22,888 nt of DNA from Micavibrio sp. UBA5703 (lineage in GTDB: Bacteria; Pseudomonadota; Alphaproteobacteria; Micavibrionales; Micavibrionaceae), in the NCBI GenBank assembly GCA_002420015.1, contig DIHF01000064.1:12888-35775 (forward strand), read 5' to 3'. The notes beneath the pieces are model-generated. The model saw only the letters and a program-made list of their open reading frames with translations. It ran no database searches and had not been told where the DNA came from. Below are positions 10,555 through 17,420 of this stretch, piece by piece. Every line of letters begins with the position of its first letter. Position 1 is the first letter of the stretch. Made by a program: the position numbers and the translations under genes.

Positions 10555-11168
10555 GAAATATTTTTGCAATTTGCCTGTCTGTTTTACTTTTCACCGCTTC
10601 GTCGGCTTTCGCCGAAGACGCCGGGCGCGACACGATCTGCCTTATGCTGCCCAAGCATAGACCCGCCGCCGATGTGGAATATAAGGCCGGGGTTGATGTG
10701 CATGGCAATCCGGTCGTTCCTGCCGATGTCGGCGCGCCGGTAAAACCTCTTGACGGGCCGGCCGTTGTTATTCCGGTCGACATCAATCTGGCCAGCCGTT
10801 TCAATCTCGAACTGTCCCCGGATACCGGGCTTAAGCCGGTCGTAGCCGCCATGAAAATCCATGCAGACGGGCATGTTGAATATTACGGCCAGGACGTCAC
10901 AAAGCAGGTTCACGAGTTGTGCAGCCAGCCTGCGCAGGCCGCTCCTGCTCCTGTTGCCGCACCGGCACCGGCTCAGGCCAACGTTGTTGTGCCACCCGCA
11001 GCTGCCGATCCGGCTATAGTGATAGCGCCTAAAGAACCTTCTGCGCCGAAACTTGCGCCTGCCCCGGCCGCACCACCGCAGGAACTGTCCAAGGAAGTGC
11101 AGGGGCCGCCTGCGCCGTTGCTGTTGCATCCGGGCGTTCCGCCTGTATCTGCTGGACAGGATCTCTGA
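10551..11168 (+). CDS. Periplasmic Pro/Ala-rich protein of unknown function
   Basis: I do not recognise a family. The ORF is open from 10332, but the ATG at 10551 gives a 205-residue protein with a clear signal peptide (MRNIFAICLSVLLFTASSAFA, then EDAG) and AGGAG upstream, so I start there. After the signal comes a compact segment of about 115 residues. It contains two cysteines, one near residue 31 and one at the end of the segment, with HGNPVVPADVG and MKIHADGHVEYYGQDVTKQ between them. The rest is a low-complexity Pro/Ala/Val tail that could span peptidoglycan or act as a linker. It overlaps DUF1467 by 4 bp and lies 10 bp before valS, so it belongs to the same transcript. Confidence 0.75.
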   Translation: MRNIFAICLSVLLFTASSAFAEDAGRDTICLMLPKHRPAADVEYKAGVDVHGNPVVPADVGAPVKPLDGPAVVIPVDINLASRFNLELSPDTGLKPVVAAMKIHADGHVEYYGQDVTKQVHELCSQPAQAAPAPVAAPAPAQANVVVPPAAADPAIVIAPKEPSAPKLAPAPAAPPQELSKEVQGPPAPLLLHPGVPPVSAGQDL

Positions 11169-11178
11169 TCTATAGAAC

Positions 11179-13815
11179 ATGCTCGACAAAACATTCGATC
11201 CTAAGAAGATAGAAGAAACGCACTACCGGGAATGGGAAAGCTCGGGCGTTTTTGCCTGTCATCCCGAAAGCGATAAAAAGCCCTTCACGATCATGATGCC
11301 GCCGCCCAACGTCACGGGCAGTCTGCATATCGGCCATGCCCTGAACCACACCTTGCAGGATGTCCTGATCCGCTATTACCGCATGAAAGGCCGCGATGCG
11401 CTGTGGCAGCCGGGTACGGACCATGCCGGGATCGCCACGCAGATGGTCGTCGAGCGCGAACTGGCCAAGGAGGGCAAATCGCGCCGCGACATGGGCCGCG
11501 AAAAATTCCTTAAGCGCGTCTGGGAATGGAAGGAGCAATCCGGCGGCACCATCGTCAGCCAGCTTCGCCGCCTCGGCACCACACCCGATTGGGAGCGCGA
11601 GCGCTTTACGATGGATGAGGGGCTGTCCCACGCCGTGCTTAAGGTTTTTGTCCAGCTATACAAACAGGGACTTATCTACCGCGACAAGCGGCTTGTGAAC
11701 TGGGACCCTAAATTGCAAACCGCCGTATCCGACCTTGAAGTTGAACCCAAAGAGCAAAAGGGCAAGATGTGGCATCTGCGTTATCCCGTCGAGGGGCAGA
11801 CGGCGGAATATATCACCGTTGCCACGACGCGCCCTGAAACCATGCTGGGCGATACGGCCGTGGCGGTGCACCCAGACGATGAACGCTATAAGCATATGAT
11901 CGGAAAATCCGTTTCCCTGCCGATTGTCGGGCGGCTGATCCCCATCGTGGCGGATGAATATTCCGATCCCGAAAAGGGCAGCGGCGCGGTCAAAATAACG
12001 CCTGCACATGATTTCAACGACTTCGAAGTCGGCAAGCGCCATAACCTGCCGATGATCAACATCATGGATACGCAGGGCCGCCTCAACGAAAGCGTGCCGG
12101 AATCCTATCGCGGCCTGACCCGTGAGGAAGCGCGTAAGAAAATCCTCATCGAGCTTGAGGAAATGGATGCCATTGCGGAGGTTGAAGATATCAAGCATAC
12201 AGTCCCCTACAGTCAGCGCTCGGGCGTTATCATCGAACCGTATCTGACCGATCAGTGGTATTGCGATGCGGCCACCTTAGCAAAACCAGCCATCGAAGCC
12301 GTTGAAAAGGGTGAAACCGTATTCGTTCCAAAAAGCTGGGAAAATACTTACTTTGAATGGATGCGTAATATTCAGCCCTGGTGTATTTCCCGCCAGCTCT
12401 GGTGGGGGCATCAGATTCCGGCGTGGTACGATGCTGACGGCAATGTCTTTGTCGCCGAAAGCGAGGAGGAGGCACAGAAGGAGGCTGGCGCTGGGAAAAA
12501 GATTACCCGCGATCCCGACGTTCTCGATACGTGGTTTTCATCGGCGCTTTGGCCGTTCTCCACATTAGGATGGCCGGACAATTCGGCTGAAGCCCAAAAA
12601 ATGCTGGCGAAGTATTACCCCGGCGACGTTCTGGTTACGGCCTTTGACATTATTTTCTTCTGGGTGGCGCGTATGATGATGATGGGTATTCACATCATGG
12701 GCGAGGTGCCGTTTAAAACGGTCTACATTCATGCGCTGGTGCGTGACGCCTCGGGACAGAAAATGTCCAAGTCCAAAGGCAATGTCATGGACCCGTTGGA
12801 GCTGATCGACGAATACGGTGCCGATGCACTGCGCTTTACCCTGACGGCGATGGCGGCGCAGGGGCGGGATATCAAACTGTCCGATGAGCGACTGAAAGGC
12901 TACCGCAATTTTGCCACCAAGCTCTGGAACGCTGCGCGTTACTGCGAGATGAACGCATGCAAAGCGCCTGAAAATTTTGATCCGGCGGGCGTGAAGGAAA
13001 CCCTGAACAAATGGATTGTATCGGCGCTGTGCGATGCGAACGAGGCAATGGAAGAGGCGCTGACCAATTACAAATTCAACGATGCCGCCGCTGCCATTTA
13101 TCAATTCGTCTGGGGAACTTTCTGCGACTGGTATCTGGAGTTTTCAAAGCCGGTTCTTGAAGGCAAAGGCGCGATGGCGGATGAAACCCGCGCTACGACC
13201 GGATGGGTTTTGAATCAGATTCTAATTCTGCTCAATCCGTTTATGCCCTTCATTACCGAAGAACTGGCTGCGCGTCCGGCGGGGAAGAAACTTATTTCTT
13301 CTGCGTGGCCCGCATACGCACCCGGCCTGCACGATGCCAAAGCCGCCGCCGAGATCGGCTGGCTCATGCGGGTAATCGGGGAGATACGCTCCGTCCGTGC
13401 CGACATGAACGTCCCGGCCGGGGCAAAAGTCGCGCTTCAGGTCAAAGGGGCCGGGGAAACCACAAAACAGCGGCTCAAAACCTATGACGAGATCATCCGG
13501 CGCATGGCGCGGACCGAAACTGTCACCCAGGGCGAAGCCGTGCCGAAAGGTTCGGTTCAGACCGTCATCGATGAAGCCACGTTCATCCTGCCGATCGCAG
13601 ATATCATTGACCTCGACAAGGAGCGCGCACGGCTTTCCAAAGAGATTGAAAAGCTGAAAGACGATATTAAGAAAACCGAGTTGAAGCTGGGCAACAAAGA
13701 CTTTGTTTCCAACGCGCCCGAAGAAGTTGTCGAGGAACACAAAACTCGCAAGGAAGAGGCGGAGAAGACCTTGGGTAAGTTAACTCAGGCTTTGAAACAA
13801 CTTGAGGCGGCGTAG
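11179..13815 (+). CDS. valS: Valine--tRNA ligase
   Basis: This 878-residue class I aminoacyl-tRNA synthetase charges tRNA-Val with valine. The HIGH motif is at residues 50-53 after PPPNVTGSL, and KMSKS is at about 528-532. The editing domain with TTRPETMLGDTAVAVHP lies between them. LWWGHQIPAWY marks the connective region, and a C-terminal coiled-coil arm (about residues 815-878, rich in K/E/L) is the usual tRNA-binding tail. Both catalytic motifs are intact and the length is normal. The ATG at 11179 has only a poor Shine-Dalgarno (AGGATCT about 15 nt away), so it may depend on coupling with the preceding gene. A long hairpin follows its stop. Confidence 0.96.
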   Translation: MLDKTFDPKKIEETHYREWESSGVFACHPESDKKPFTIMMPPPNVTGSLHIGHALNHTLQDVLIRYYRMKGRDALWQPGTDHAGIATQMVVERELAKEGKSRRDMGREKFLKRVWEWKEQSGGTIVSQLRRLGTTPDWERERFTMDEGLSHAVLKVFVQLYKQGLIYRDKRLVNWDPKLQTAVSDLEVEPKEQKGKMWHLRYPVEGQTAEYITVATTRPETMLGDTAVAVHPDDERYKHMIGKSVSLPIVGRLIPIVADEYSDPEKGSGAVKITPAHDFNDFEVGKRHNLPMINIMDTQGRLNESVPESYRGLTREEARKKILIELEEMDAIAEVEDIKHTVPYSQRSGVIIEPYLTDQWYCDAATLAKPAIEAVEKGETVFVPKSWENTYFEWMRNIQPWCISRQLWWGHQIPAWYDADGNVFVAESEEEAQKEAGAGKKITRDPDVLDTWFSSALWPFSTLGWPDNSAEAQKMLAKYYPGDVLVTAFDIIFFWVARMMMMGIHIMGEVPFKTVYIHALVRDASGQKMSKSKGNVMDPLELIDEYGADALRFTLTAMAAQGRDIKLSDERLKGYRNFATKLWNAARYCEMNACKAPENFDPAGVKETLNKWIVSALCDANEAMEEALTNYKFNDAAAAIYQFVWGTFCDWYLEFSKPVLEGKGAMADETRATTGWVLNQILILLNPFMPFITEELAARPAGKKLISSAWPAYAPGLHDAKAAAEIGWLMRVIGEIRSVRADMNVPAGAKVALQVKGAGETTKQRLKTYDEIIRRMARTETVTQGEAVPKGSVQTVIDEATFILPIADIIDLDKERARLSKEIEKLKDDIKKTELKLGNKDFVSNAPEEVVEEHKTRKEEAEKTLGKLTQALKQLEAA

Positions 13816-13884
13816 GTATTTCATTTTCAGGATATCGTCATTGTGTGCCCCGGCCTTGAGCCAGGGAAAGCAGTCTATTTTTTG

Positions 13885-13966
13885 AAACCACAGATGGACA
13901 CGGATGAACGCAGATAACACCTTGTGACAGAAAGAATCCGCGTTCATCTGTGTTTATCCGTGGTTT
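13885..13966. repeat. Long imperfect inverted repeat (CCACAGATGGACACGG type)
   Basis: Arms at 13885-13915 and 13936-13966 are 31 nt each and pair at about 26 of 31 positions around a 20-nt loop. The sequence belongs to a widespread kind of intergenic hairpin beginning ACCACAGATGAACAC. It lies between the ends of the convergent genes valS and rpmE and could serve as a transcription barrier for either. It encodes nothing I can support. Confidence 0.85.
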
Positions 13967-13974
13967 TTATAAGA

Positions 13975-14002
13975 TACTTCAGCGTCTTCGACGCTTCAGG
14001 AT
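13975..14002. repeat. Small palindromic repeat (CTTCAGCGTCTTCGACGC type)
   Basis: AGCGTC-ttc-GACGCT (13981-13995) is a perfect 6-bp stem with a 3-nt loop, followed by TTCAGGATGAC. In reverse it reads GTCATCCTGAAGCGTCGAAG, a common bacterial intergenic repeat style. Together with a GTCATTGTG segment at 13837 it brackets the longer hairpin. This could be the outer layer of a nested repeat. Confidence 0.55.
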
Positions 14003-14027
14003 GACAAGGATACAGGACGGAATAGCC

Positions 14028-14303
14028 CTACTTCTTCTCTTCCTTCTTGGCGGGTTCGGCTTTTTTGCCGCCGCCTGCATTGCTGCCGGAGAGGAAGGAA
14101 CCGTAGCGGTTCTCGAACTTGGAGAGCTGGCCTTTTTCGATGACCTTGCCGGAGCCGCCCTGCCATGCCGGGTGCGTCAGCGGGTCAATGTCGAGGTTCA
14201 TCACATCGCCTTTTTTGCCCCAAACGCTGCGTGTCTGGTACTTCGTGCCGTCGGTCATGACGACGGTGATTTCGTGGTAATCGGGATGTATGTCGGCCTT
14301 CAT
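14028..14303 (-). CDS. rpmE: 50S ribosomal protein L31
   Basis: This 91-residue protein of the large ribosomal subunit matches alphaproteobacterial L31: MKADIHPDYHEITVVMTDG, then NLDIDPLTHPAWQGG. The CxxC zinc-binding cysteines are absent (C-minus form). The frame is open further upstream, but GAGGAG 8 nt before the ATG at 14303 and the family N-terminus fix the start. The last 18 or so residues are a Lys/Glu/Ala tail beyond the usual core. It is divergent from epmA across 67 bp and convergent with valS. Confidence 0.95.
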   Translation of the reverse strand: MKADIHPDYHEITVVMTDGTKYQTRSVWGKKGDVMNLDIDPLTHPAWQGGSGKVIEKGQLSKFENRYGSFLSGSNAGGGKKAEPAKKEEKK

Positions 14304-14370
14304 GGTCAAAACTCCTCTTGATTGACGAGGCTTTTTATCGTTTATAGCCCGGAAAAGCAAGGTTTTTTTC

Positions 14371-15387
14371 ATGTGGTGGAAACAGCATATATTTGAGCAA
14401 AAACGGCCCTATCTTGAGGCCAGAATGCGCCTGACCAAGGCGATTCGGGCCTTTTTCGACGCTCAGGGCTTCTGGGAGGTCGAAACCCCGATTCTACAGG
14501 TCTGCCCGGTGATGGATACCCATATCCACGCCTTTCAGACCGATTTAAAGGGGGTGGACCTGAAGAAGGAGCGCGAGCTTTACCTGCACACCAGCCCGGA
14601 ATTTGCCATGAAAAAGCTGATGGTGGCCGGGCTGCCCAAAATCTACCAGATGGCGCATGTCTTCAGGAATGGGGAGGGGTCGCGGCTGCACAGCCCCGAA
14701 TTTACCCTTCTGGAGTGGTACCGGGCGGATTCCGGCTATGAGGACATCATGGACGATTGCCAGGATTTACTGCGCTATGTCGCCGAAGACTTAAAAATTA
14801 AAACCTACAGGGGCGGCGGAAAATCCTGCGACCCGTTTAAGGACTGGCAGCGCATATCCGTGGCGGAGGCGTTCGATCAATATGCCGGGATCGACCTGGC
14901 CGCCCATTTGGAAAATACGGCGGCTTTCAGCGCCGCCATCGCCGCCAAGGGCATCCGTGTGGCCGAAGGGGACCGCTGGGACGATTTGTTCTTCCGCGTC
15001 ATGGCCGAAAAAATCGAGCCGTTTTTGGGGGCGGAGGTTCCCTGCATACTCCGTGATTATCCGGTTTCAATGGCTTCCTTGTCCCGCCGCAAGCCCTCCG
15101 ACCCGCGCTTTGCCGAGCGCTTTGAGATGTATGTTTGCGGGGTGGAGCTGTGCAATGCCTTCGGCGAACTGACCGACGCGGCCGAGCAGCGCAAACGGTT
15201 CAAAGAGGAAATGGACATCAAGCAGGAACTCTACGGCGAGCGCTATCCGGTCGATGAGGATTTTCTGAATGCTCTCGAACACGGCCTGCCCGAAAGCGGC
15301 GGCAACGCGCTGGGCGTCGACCGCCTCGCTATGCTGGCGACAGGTGCGGAGGATATTGAGAAAGTCCTTTGGGCGGGGAAACCTTAA
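14371..15387 (+). CDS. epmA: EF-P--(R)-beta-lysine ligase (EpmA/PoxA/GenX type)
   Basis: This 338-residue homologue of the class II lysyl-tRNA synthetase catalytic core attaches beta-lysine to elongation factor P. It starts directly at the catalytic fold and lacks the N-terminal anticodon-binding domain, which separates it from LysS. Motif 2 appears as FRNGEGSRLHSPEFTLLEWY and motif 3 as GNALGVDRLAMLATGA. Neither efp nor epmB is in this window. The start ATG at 14371 has a weak Shine-Dalgarno in an A/T-rich leader. It is convergent with fba. Confidence 0.9.
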   Translation: MWWKQHIFEQKRPYLEARMRLTKAIRAFFDAQGFWEVETPILQVCPVMDTHIHAFQTDLKGVDLKKERELYLHTSPEFAMKKLMVAGLPKIYQMAHVFRNGEGSRLHSPEFTLLEWYRADSGYEDIMDDCQDLLRYVAEDLKIKTYRGGGKSCDPFKDWQRISVAEAFDQYAGIDLAAHLENTAAFSAAIAAKGIRVAEGDRWDDLFFRVMAEKIEPFLGAEVPCILRDYPVSMASLSRRKPSDPRFAERFEMYVCGVELCNAFGELTDAAEQRKRFKEEMDIKQELYGERYPVDEDFLNALEHGLPESGGNALGVDRLAMLATGAEDIEKVLWAGKP

Positions 15388-15518
15388 GCGACCAACTATC
15401 TGCGCGTATGCACATAAACCTGCGTTTCCCGCGTAAGCGGGAATCTTGGGTGCGGCAAGAGGGAAAGATCCCCGCTTGCGCGGGGAAAGCAGAATGGTGG
15501 GCCGGGAAGCCTTAAGCA
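15370..15518. repeat. Near-identical 21-nt direct repeats around a palindrome pair
   Basis: 15370-15390 and 15498-15518 match at 18 of 21 positions (TGGGCGGGGAAACCTTAAGC against TGGGCCGGGAAGCCTTAAGC). Each copy contains CTTAAG carrying a stop codon: the first the epmA stop on plus, the second the fba stop on minus. A pair of palindromes lies between them. Confidence 0.6.
15426..15486. repeat. BIME-like pair of GC-rich palindromes
   Basis: TTCCCGC-gtaa-GCGGGAA (15426-15443) and TCCCCGC-ttgc-GCGGGGA (15469-15486) are perfect 7-bp stems with 4-nt loops, in opposite orientation and 25 nt apart, each with ATCTT or its complement on the inner side. The same arrangement recurs at 18967-19021. The pair lies between the convergent ends of epmA and fba and may act as a bidirectional terminator or mRNA stabiliser. 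Confidence 0.85.
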
Positions 15519-16426
15519 GCTTTTGTTTTCGCCTCACCCGCGATAGACGCCGCATATATCTTATCGATAACGCCCTGCAGGGTCGTATTAAACTCCGCAT
15601 CGCTTTGCTGGGCGCGCAGGTCGTTGGTCAGAGCGCGGGAGAAGCTGGCGACCATCTTGCCGTTTTGCGCAAGACGCTTGCAGGATTCATCGAGGCTATA
15701 GCCGCCCGAAAGCGCCACCACCAGAAGAACGTTTTTGTGCGCGATAAGGTCGGCATAAAAATCCGCTTTCTCCGGCAGCGTAAGTTTCAGCATGACCTGT
15801 TTCCCGGCCGGAACCTTGTCCAGATGTTTCAGGATTTCTGCCTTGAGGATTTTTTCGCACTCGGCCTTGTCGGCGGCCTTGATATTGACCTCCGGCTCGA
15901 TAATCGGCACGAGGCCGTGATCCAGAACCGTCTTGGCCACTTCGAACTGTTGCGCGACAACGGCGGCGATGCCGCTTTCATTTGCGCTGTTGATGACCGA
16001 ACGTTCCTTGGTACCGAAGATACCGGCGGCCACGGCGCGCTTCAAAAGGTCACCCAGGGTCGGCATTGCCTTCATAAGCTGCACGCCGTCTTTTTCGTCC
16101 TCAAGCCCTTTGTCGATTTTCAGGAACGGCACGACGTTTTTATTCTCCCAAAGAAACTTTGCCGTCGGTATACCCTTGATGCTGTCGTCCATGGTTTTTT
16201 CAAACAGGATTGCGCCGATGATTTTGTCGCCGTTGAAAGCCTGCGCGGTGATGATGCGCTCGCGCATTTCATGCACCTTGGCGAACATTTCGGCTTCGCC
16301 GTTATATTCGCTTTCCTCGATGCCGTATTGCTTGAGCGCCTTGGGCGTCGAGCCGCCGCTCTGGTCGAGCGCAGCGATAAAACCTTTGCCGGATGCAATT
16401 TTCTTGAGTTGTTCCTGATTGGGCAT
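15512..16426 (-). CDS. Class I fructose-bisphosphate aldolase
   Basis: This 304-residue enzyme cleaves fructose 1,6-bisphosphate to glyceraldehyde 3-phosphate and dihydroxyacetone phosphate. It is of the metal-independent Schiff-base class: AALDQSGGSTPKAL near the N-terminus, FLKIDKG at 101-107, PIIEPEV at 174-180, and MLKLTLPE with the likely Schiff-base lysine K214. The Asp/His zinc ligands of class II enzymes are not expected. AGGAGGT precedes the ATG at 16426, a strong Shine-Dalgarno. It works with gap and tkt on the same strand, but the genes are spaced apart and each probably has its own promoter. pgk, often found in such clusters, is missing. Confidence 0.93.
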   Translation of the reverse strand: MPNQEQLKKIASGKGFIAALDQSGGSTPKALKQYGIEESEYNGEAEMFAKVHEMRERIITAQAFNGDKIIGAILFEKTMDDSIKGIPTAKFLWENKNVVPFLKIDKGLEDEKDGVQLMKAMPTLGDLLKRAVAAGIFGTKERSVINSANESGIAAVVAQQFEVAKTVLDHGLVPIIEPEVNIKAADKAECEKILKAEILKHLDKVPAGKQVMLKLTLPEKADFYADLIAHKNVLLVVALSGGYSLDESCKRLAQNGKMVASFSRALTNDLRAQQSDAEFNTTLQGVIDKIYAASIAGEAKTKAA

Positions 16427-16459
16427 GAGAGACCTCCTGTTACTTTAATTCGCAGGCAT

Positions 16460-16489
16460 GGTATACCCCAAGCGGGCAGCGGATTTCAA
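16460..16489 (-). promoter_or_regulatory. Candidate sigma70 promoter of fba
   Basis: On the minus strand, TTGAAA (16484-16489) and TATACC (16460-16465) are separated by 18 bp and lie about 35 bp upstream of the fba start codon. Placement and spacing are good; activity is inferred. Confidence 0.5.
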
Positions 16490-16504
16490 GGAAAAGTTAA
16501 TTTT

Positions 16505-16678
16505 TTAAAGCGTGGCCGCATCGAAACTGAGTTTGAAGGCTGGCGGTTCGGCGGTCTTGTGAACGCTGGCCAGGCTGTTAAAGGTCAAAACGTTGCTGAC
16601 AGAAGGCCCACCACCGAAATATTCACCAAATATACGGTTTAATTTACTATCAACGTCTCTACTCAGATCTAGATTCAT
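16505..16678 (-). CDS. Hypothetical 57-residue protein overlapping the winged-helix gene
   Basis: This uninterrupted frame of 57 codons plus TAA begins at an ATG 20 bp inside the 3' end of the upstream winged-helix gene, in a different frame. The product starts MNLDLSRDVDSKLNRIFGEY and contains a GGGPS turn, then a Ser/Ala/Thr/Phe-rich second half ending FDAATL. There is no signal peptide, membrane helix or cysteine. GGAAGG lies about 13 nt before the ATG, too far for strong initiation, so coupling to the upstream gene is more likely. It lies 78 bp from the fba start and fills most of an apparent gap. I recognise no family; it could be a chance frame. Confidence 0.45.
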   Translation of the reverse strand: MNLDLSRDVDSKLNRIFGEYFGGGPSVSNVLTFNSLASVHKTAEPPAFKLSFDAATL

Positions 16679-17228
16679 CGGTTTTCACTATGCCTTCCTC
16701 AATAAGCTTGTTAATGGCCCTGTGGTTGCTTGTAATGGGAGCGTTGTAAAGGCTGTCTACGACCTTTTGCCTGGGAGCGCTGCGCATTTCAAAAAGAGCA
16801 GTTACGATTTTAGCATCTCTTAATGTCGGTTTTTCCTGTTTGAGAACATGGGCGACATCCTCAAGAAACGCTTTTAATTTTTCATGGTCGTTCTCGAAAT
16901 AACGCAGGGCGGTTTTAAGCCCCGTCTTTGAATAACCGCAGACTTCAAGGCTCTTGGCGCGGCCGTCATGTTCTGAGTTCCTCATCACGATGCAGCCGTA
17001 ATTGAACAGCCATTCAATTTCGCGGTTGAGAGCCGATTTATGGATGCTCAGGCGCTCCATCACGCCGGTTTGCGTCGAGCCTGAATGCTGATCGATATCA
17101 ATAAGAATTATTGCGCGCCGCAGGGGGGAGGAGGGGTCGCCCGCCAGAGCCTCAACCAGATGATCGATGACCATGCAGGCCTTTTGGCCTTTGGTCGTCA
17201 TCACGCGATTCGCAAGATATGAAACCAT
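16659..17228 (-). CDS. Double winged-helix protein, putative transcription regulator
   Basis: This 189-residue cytoplasmic protein has two predicted winged-helix regions. The first has a helix-turn-helix at about residues 52-75 (TQTGVMERLSIHKSALNREI) and a wing with MRNSEHDGRAKSLEV, followed by a helix ending in LTAL-like hydrophobics, a MarR-like layout. The second is at about 138-183 (AKIVTALFEM, then ITSNHRAINKLIEEGIV). I recognise no named family and the target is unknown. The start ATG at 17228 has no useful Shine-Dalgarno; MTTKG at residue 10 is an alternative start. It overlaps a 57-codon ORF at its 3' end, and gap lies upstream on the same strand across a repeat. Confidence 0.65.
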   Translation of the reverse strand: MVSYLANRVMTTKGQKACMVIDHLVEALAGDPSSPLRRAIILIDIDQHSGSTQTGVMERLSIHKSALNREIEWLFNYGCIVMRNSEHDGRAKSLEVCGYSKTGLKTALRYFENDHEKLKAFLEDVAHVLKQEKPTLRDAKIVTALFEMRSAPRQKVVDSLYNAPITSNHRAINKLIEEGIVKTDESRSE

Positions 17229-17234
17229 GCCCCG

Positions 17235-17264
17235 ATTTTACAATAAAATATGCATAACTTTCAA
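17235..17264 (-). promoter_or_regulatory. Candidate promoter giving a near-leaderless transcript
   Basis: On the minus strand TTGAAA (17259-17264), 18 bp, then TAAAAT (17235-17240). The -10-like box ends 6 nt before the ATG at 17228, which would put the transcript start at or very near the start codon. This fits the absence of a Shine-Dalgarno. Confidence 0.4.
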
Positions 17265-17324
17265 ATTTGTATAGCATTTTGCCTGTGGTTATGTCGTATA
17301 AGGGATTGATAATATTGTGGTTTT

Positions 17325-17420
17325 TAACCACAGAGGCCACAGAGAAAAAACAAAAGGTCACAGAGAATTATTGTAAAGATTCTCTGCGACCTCCCTAAAA
17401 CTCTATGTTCTCTGTGGTTA
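17325..17420. repeat. Long imperfect inverted repeat (CCACAGAG type) abutting the gap stop codon
   Basis: Outer arms TAACCACAGAG and CTCTGTGGTTA close the element, and inner arms GGTCACAGAGAAT and ATTCTCTGCGACC pair near the centre around a short loop. The middle of the arms pairs poorly. The right edge at 17420 touches the gap stop codon (17421-17423). It resembles the valS-end hairpin in style but is a different family. It may act as a terminator for gap. Confidence 0.8.

Noticed and set aside
13950..14321. 123-residue plus-strand frame over the valS-rpmE gap
   Set aside because: It reads through the hairpin repeat and then antisense to rpmE.
14371..15387. Truncated lysyl-tRNA synthetase
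   Set aside because: Length and start match the EpmA family, which naturally lacks the anticodon-binding domain; catalytic motifs are intact.
15446..16642. 398-residue open frame on the plus strand
   Set aside because: Antisense shadow of the class I aldolase, which has intact motifs and a strong ribosome site.
17283..17291. Extra CTGTGGTTA near the gap-end hairpin
   Set aside because: A 9-bp match could be chance; no pairing partner is well placed.
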